Positions 62,110 to 64,000 of a DNA stretch of 64,000 bases are shown here, piece after piece. Where the stretch lies: contig NZ_FQVN01000005.1 in assembly GCF_900129375.1 (NCBI RefSeq), positions 248,001 through 312,000 of the forward strand. Reading direction: 5' to 3'. Position numbers and translations under genes: made by a program. The notes beneath the pieces are model-generated. The model made no database searches and was not told the DNA's origin. It was given only the letters and a program-made list of their open reading frames with translations. Each line of letters begins with the position of its first letter. Position 1 is the first letter of the stretch. This DNA comes from Streptoalloteichus hindustanus. GTDB taxonomy: Bacteria; Actinomycetota; Actinomycetes; Mycobacteriales; Pseudonocardiaceae.

Positions 62110-63258
62110 ATGACCGACAACCCGGCGATCCGGCGGATCGCGGTGTTCGCCCGGCTCCGGGGACCCGGCCTCGGTGACCTCGTCCAGCGGAACATCCTGC
62201 TGTCGTTGCTGCGCAGGGCCCACCCGCTGGCCGAGGTCAGCGTCGTGGCCGGGTCGGAGTTGGTCGACCGCTTCTCCGAACTGCTGACCGGCCACAGCTA
62301 CGCCACGGACGTGCTGCGCTGCCCCGCCGTCGGGGACACCGATCCCGGGCGGTGGCGGGAGTTCCGGCGCGTTCTGGCCGAGCGGGGCTTCCAGATGTGC
62401 GTGGTGGACCCGGACAGCAGGGACCTCGACGCGCGGGAGGCGCGCGCCGCGGGGATCCCGGTCCGGGTCGCCCTGCCCACCGGAGGCCCGGGGGACACCG
62501 CGATCACGCACCCGATCCGGCTGCCACCCTCGTTGCGCGGACGGCCCGACCTGTACGACTACGCCCGCGGCGCCGCCGCCGCGCTCGGCCTGCCCGCGCC
62601 CCGCTCCGGCGAGGTCGTTCCGGTGCTGCCGAAACGTCCGGAGTGGACACCGGAGCTGGACGCCCCGGCGCCCAGGATCGCGGTGCACCCCGGCGGCGCG
62701 CGGCTCTGGAACCGCCGGTGGCCGTTGCGGCACTTCGCGCGGTTGTGCGTCCGGCTGGTCGACGAGCTCGACGCGAGCCTCTACCTGCTCGGGGCCGAGC
62801 AGGAACGGGCGGAACTGGCCGTGTTGAGCCGGGACGTGCTCGCCCAGCGGCCGGACGCGCGCGTCCACGTCGCGGTCGGCGAGTCCCTCAACCGGACGGC
62901 CAACCTCCTGGCGGGCGTGGAACTCCTGGTGGGCAACGACTCCGCGCCCGCCCACCTCGCCGCGGCGCTGCGCACGCCGACCGTGGTGCTGTACGGGCCG
63001 ACGGGAACCGAGTTCCTGTGGGCCAGGGTCTACCCCCGGCACCGCGGGGTGTCCCTGCGGTACCCCTGCCAGGACATCCGGCACGCGGCCGAGGACGTCG
63101 CCACCCGGCGGTGCGAGCACGCCTGCCCGGTGGCCTACGAGTCGCCGGAGGGTCCGTACCCGAGATGCCTGACCGACCTTCCGGTGGACGAGGTGTGGCG
63201 AGCGGTGACCCGGCAGCTCCCCGCCACCTCCGCACGACCGAACGGGAGCCCGAGATGA
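62110..63258 (+). CDS. tlmE: GT9 heptosyltransferase-like glycosyltransferase (BlmE/TlmE-like)
   Basis: A 382-aa GT-B enzyme of the ADP-heptose:LPS heptosyltransferase family (GT9). Visible motifs are GLGDLVQRN near the N-terminus, HPGGARLWNRRWP in the middle, and the donor-site VGNDSAPAHLAAAL followed by PTVVLYGPTG. In a Gram-positive actinomycete without LPS it must act on another acceptor; in bleomycin-type clusters the orthologue attaches sugar (gulose and/or mannose) to the aglycone. ATG follows GGAGGTGG and lies 35 nt after the MbtH gene. The end overlaps the next gene (ATGA). Confidence 0.9.
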   Translation: MTDNPAIRRIAVFARLRGPGLGDLVQRNILLSLLRRAHPLAEVSVVAGSELVDRFSELLTGHSYATDVLRCPAVGDTDPGRWREFRRVLAERGFQMCVVDPDSRDLDAREARAAGIPVRVALPTGGPGDTAITHPIRLPPSLRGRPDLYDYARGAAAALGLPAPRSGEVVPVLPKRPEWTPELDAPAPRIAVHPGGARLWNRRWPLRHFARLCVRLVDELDASLYLLGAEQERAELAVLSRDVLAQRPDARVHVAVGESLNRTANLLAGVELLVGNDSAPAHLAAALRTPTVVLYGPTGTEFLWARVYPRHRGVSLRYPCQDIRHAAEDVATRRCEHACPVAYESPEGPYPRCLTDLPVDEVWRAVTRQLPATSARPNGSPR

Positions 63259-64000
63259 GCGTGGAACGCGTCCGCACCATCCTGTCCGTCAACTTCAACC
63301 ACGACGGCTCTGCGGTGGTGCTGTCCGAGGGGCGCATCCGGGGCTACGTCAACACCGAACGGTTCTCCAGGATCAAGAAGCACCCCGGCCTGCGCGCGGC
63401 CGACCTGGCCGAGGTGCTCGACCAGGCCGGCGTGGAACTGGCCGACGTCGACCACGTCCTGCTGTGCAACCTCCACAACATGGACTCGCCGGACGTGGTC
63501 CGGTTGCACGGCTCGGACCTCAAGGACACGTGGTTCGAGTTCTGGCTCAACCAGCGCAACACCGAGGTGCGGATCGACGGGCGGCGCATCCCGTGCACCG
63601 TCAACCCCGACCACCACCTGATCCACGCGGCCACCGCCTACTTCACCTCGCCGTTCGAGTCGGGGGCGGCGCTGGCCATCGACCCCACGGGCTGCCGGGC
63701 GTTCCTGGGCAGGGACAACAAGCTCTTCCCGTTGCGCCGCGACTACGACAAGTGGTTCAACGCCAACTTCGGCTACTGCTCGGTGTCCGAGCTGATGTTC
63801 GGCTCCAGCATCGTCGGCGCGGGCAAGGTCATGGGCCTGTCGCCCTACGGTCGCCCCACCGGCGAGGTCGAGCCGCCACCGGACAGCATGGTCGACTTCG
63901 AGGAGCTCGTCCGGTTCGCCGACCGCGACCCGGTGCCCGTCCAGGTCGGGGACCGCACCCTCAACGCCGCCCTGGCCTACTACATCCAGCTCGGCCTGGA
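63255..64000 (+). CDS. tlmD: O-carbamoyltransferase, NodU/CmcH family (BlmD/TlmD-like), 3' truncated by window edge
   Basis: The first 248 residues of a carbamoyltransferase are present; the gene runs off the right edge. The N-terminal NFNHDGSAVVL, NPDHHLIHAATAYFTSPF and KVMGLSPYG segments belong to the ATP/carbamoyl-phosphate-dependent family that builds carbamoyl-AMP and transfers carbamoyl to a sugar hydroxyl. In bleomycin-type products the mannose carries a 3-O-carbamoyl group. ATG overlaps the tlmE stop. Confidence 0.92.
   Translation, partial: MSVERVRTILSVNFNHDGSAVVLSEGRIRGYVNTERFSRIKKHPGLRAADLAEVLDQAGVELADVDHVLLCNLHNMDSPDVVRLHGSDLKDTWFEFWLNQRNTEVRIDGRRIPCTVNPDHHLIHAATAYFTSPFESGAALAIDPTGCRAFLGRDNKLFPLRRDYDKWFNANFGYCSVSELMFGSSIVGAGKVMGLSPYGRPTGEVEPPPDSMVDFEELVRFADRDPVPVQVGDRTLNAALAYYIQLGL

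Overview
The window is very GC-rich, strongly codon-biased DNA from a filamentous actinomycete. Many copies of the palindromic word GTCCAC(T/A)GTGGAC, inside genes as well as between them, point to the order Pseudonocardiales rather than to Streptomyces. No rRNA, tRNA, IS element or CRISPR array was seen.

Left part (1-8.3 kb): the 3' end of one narI, then a complete narGHJI operon for respiratory nitrate reductase, with a translationally coupled HPP-family membrane protein. Two nar units therefore lie in tandem. The 868-898 inverted repeat and an AT-rich patch lie in the gap between them. From 8.4 to 14 kb there are ordinary genes: a zinc-type glucose/sorbitol dehydrogenase, a covalent-flavin oxidase of the cytokinin-dehydrogenase type, a DUF574-type SAM methyltransferase, and an ABC exporter. 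A gene-poor stretch of about 2 kb follows.

Right part (15.95 kb to the right edge, all on +): a hybrid NRPS-PKS gene cluster whose domain layout and substrate codes match the bleomycin/tallysomycin family gene for gene. Read in gene order: TlmX-like C*-A(Asn)-T-C-A(His)-T; TlmIX-like C-A(Ala)-T; TlmVIII-like PKS KS-AT-KR-ACP; TlmVII-like docking-C-A(Thr)-T; TlmVI-like FAAL-ACP-C-A(Ser)-T-C*-A(Asn); TlmV-like T-C; TlmG-like GDP-mannose-3,5-epimerase relative; TlmF-like glycosyltransferase fused to a degenerate beta-hydroxylase; asparagine synthetase; TlmIV-like C-A(beta-Ala)-T-Cy-A(Cys)-T-Cy; TlmIII-like A*-T-Ox; Fe(II)/2OG dioxygenase; stand-alone C-like protein; MbtH fusion; TlmE-like GT9 glycosyltransferase; and the start of a TlmD-like carbamoyltransferase.

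In assembly order (VI, V, X, IX, VIII, VII, IV, III) the predicted chain is Ser-Asn-Asn-His-Ala-malonate-Thr-betaAla-Cys-Cys. This gives the pyrimidoblamic acid, hydroxyhistidine, aminohydroxy-acid, threonine and bithiazole units of a bleomycin-type glycopeptide, with sugar (gulose/mannose) and carbamoyl decoration. The PKS has no C-methyltransferase domain, unlike bleomycin's, which fits tallysomycin. Streptoalloteichus hindustanus or a close relative is therefore the most likely source; this is inference, not proof. Nearly every gene overlaps the next by 1-8 nt, so the block is probably one translationally coupled unit of more than 48 kb. Regulatory, resistance and remaining sugar genes are expected beyond the right edge.

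A-domain codes and active-site calls were read by eye from motifs, not computed. The tlm symbols are assigned by orthology to blm/tlm genes from architecture and order.
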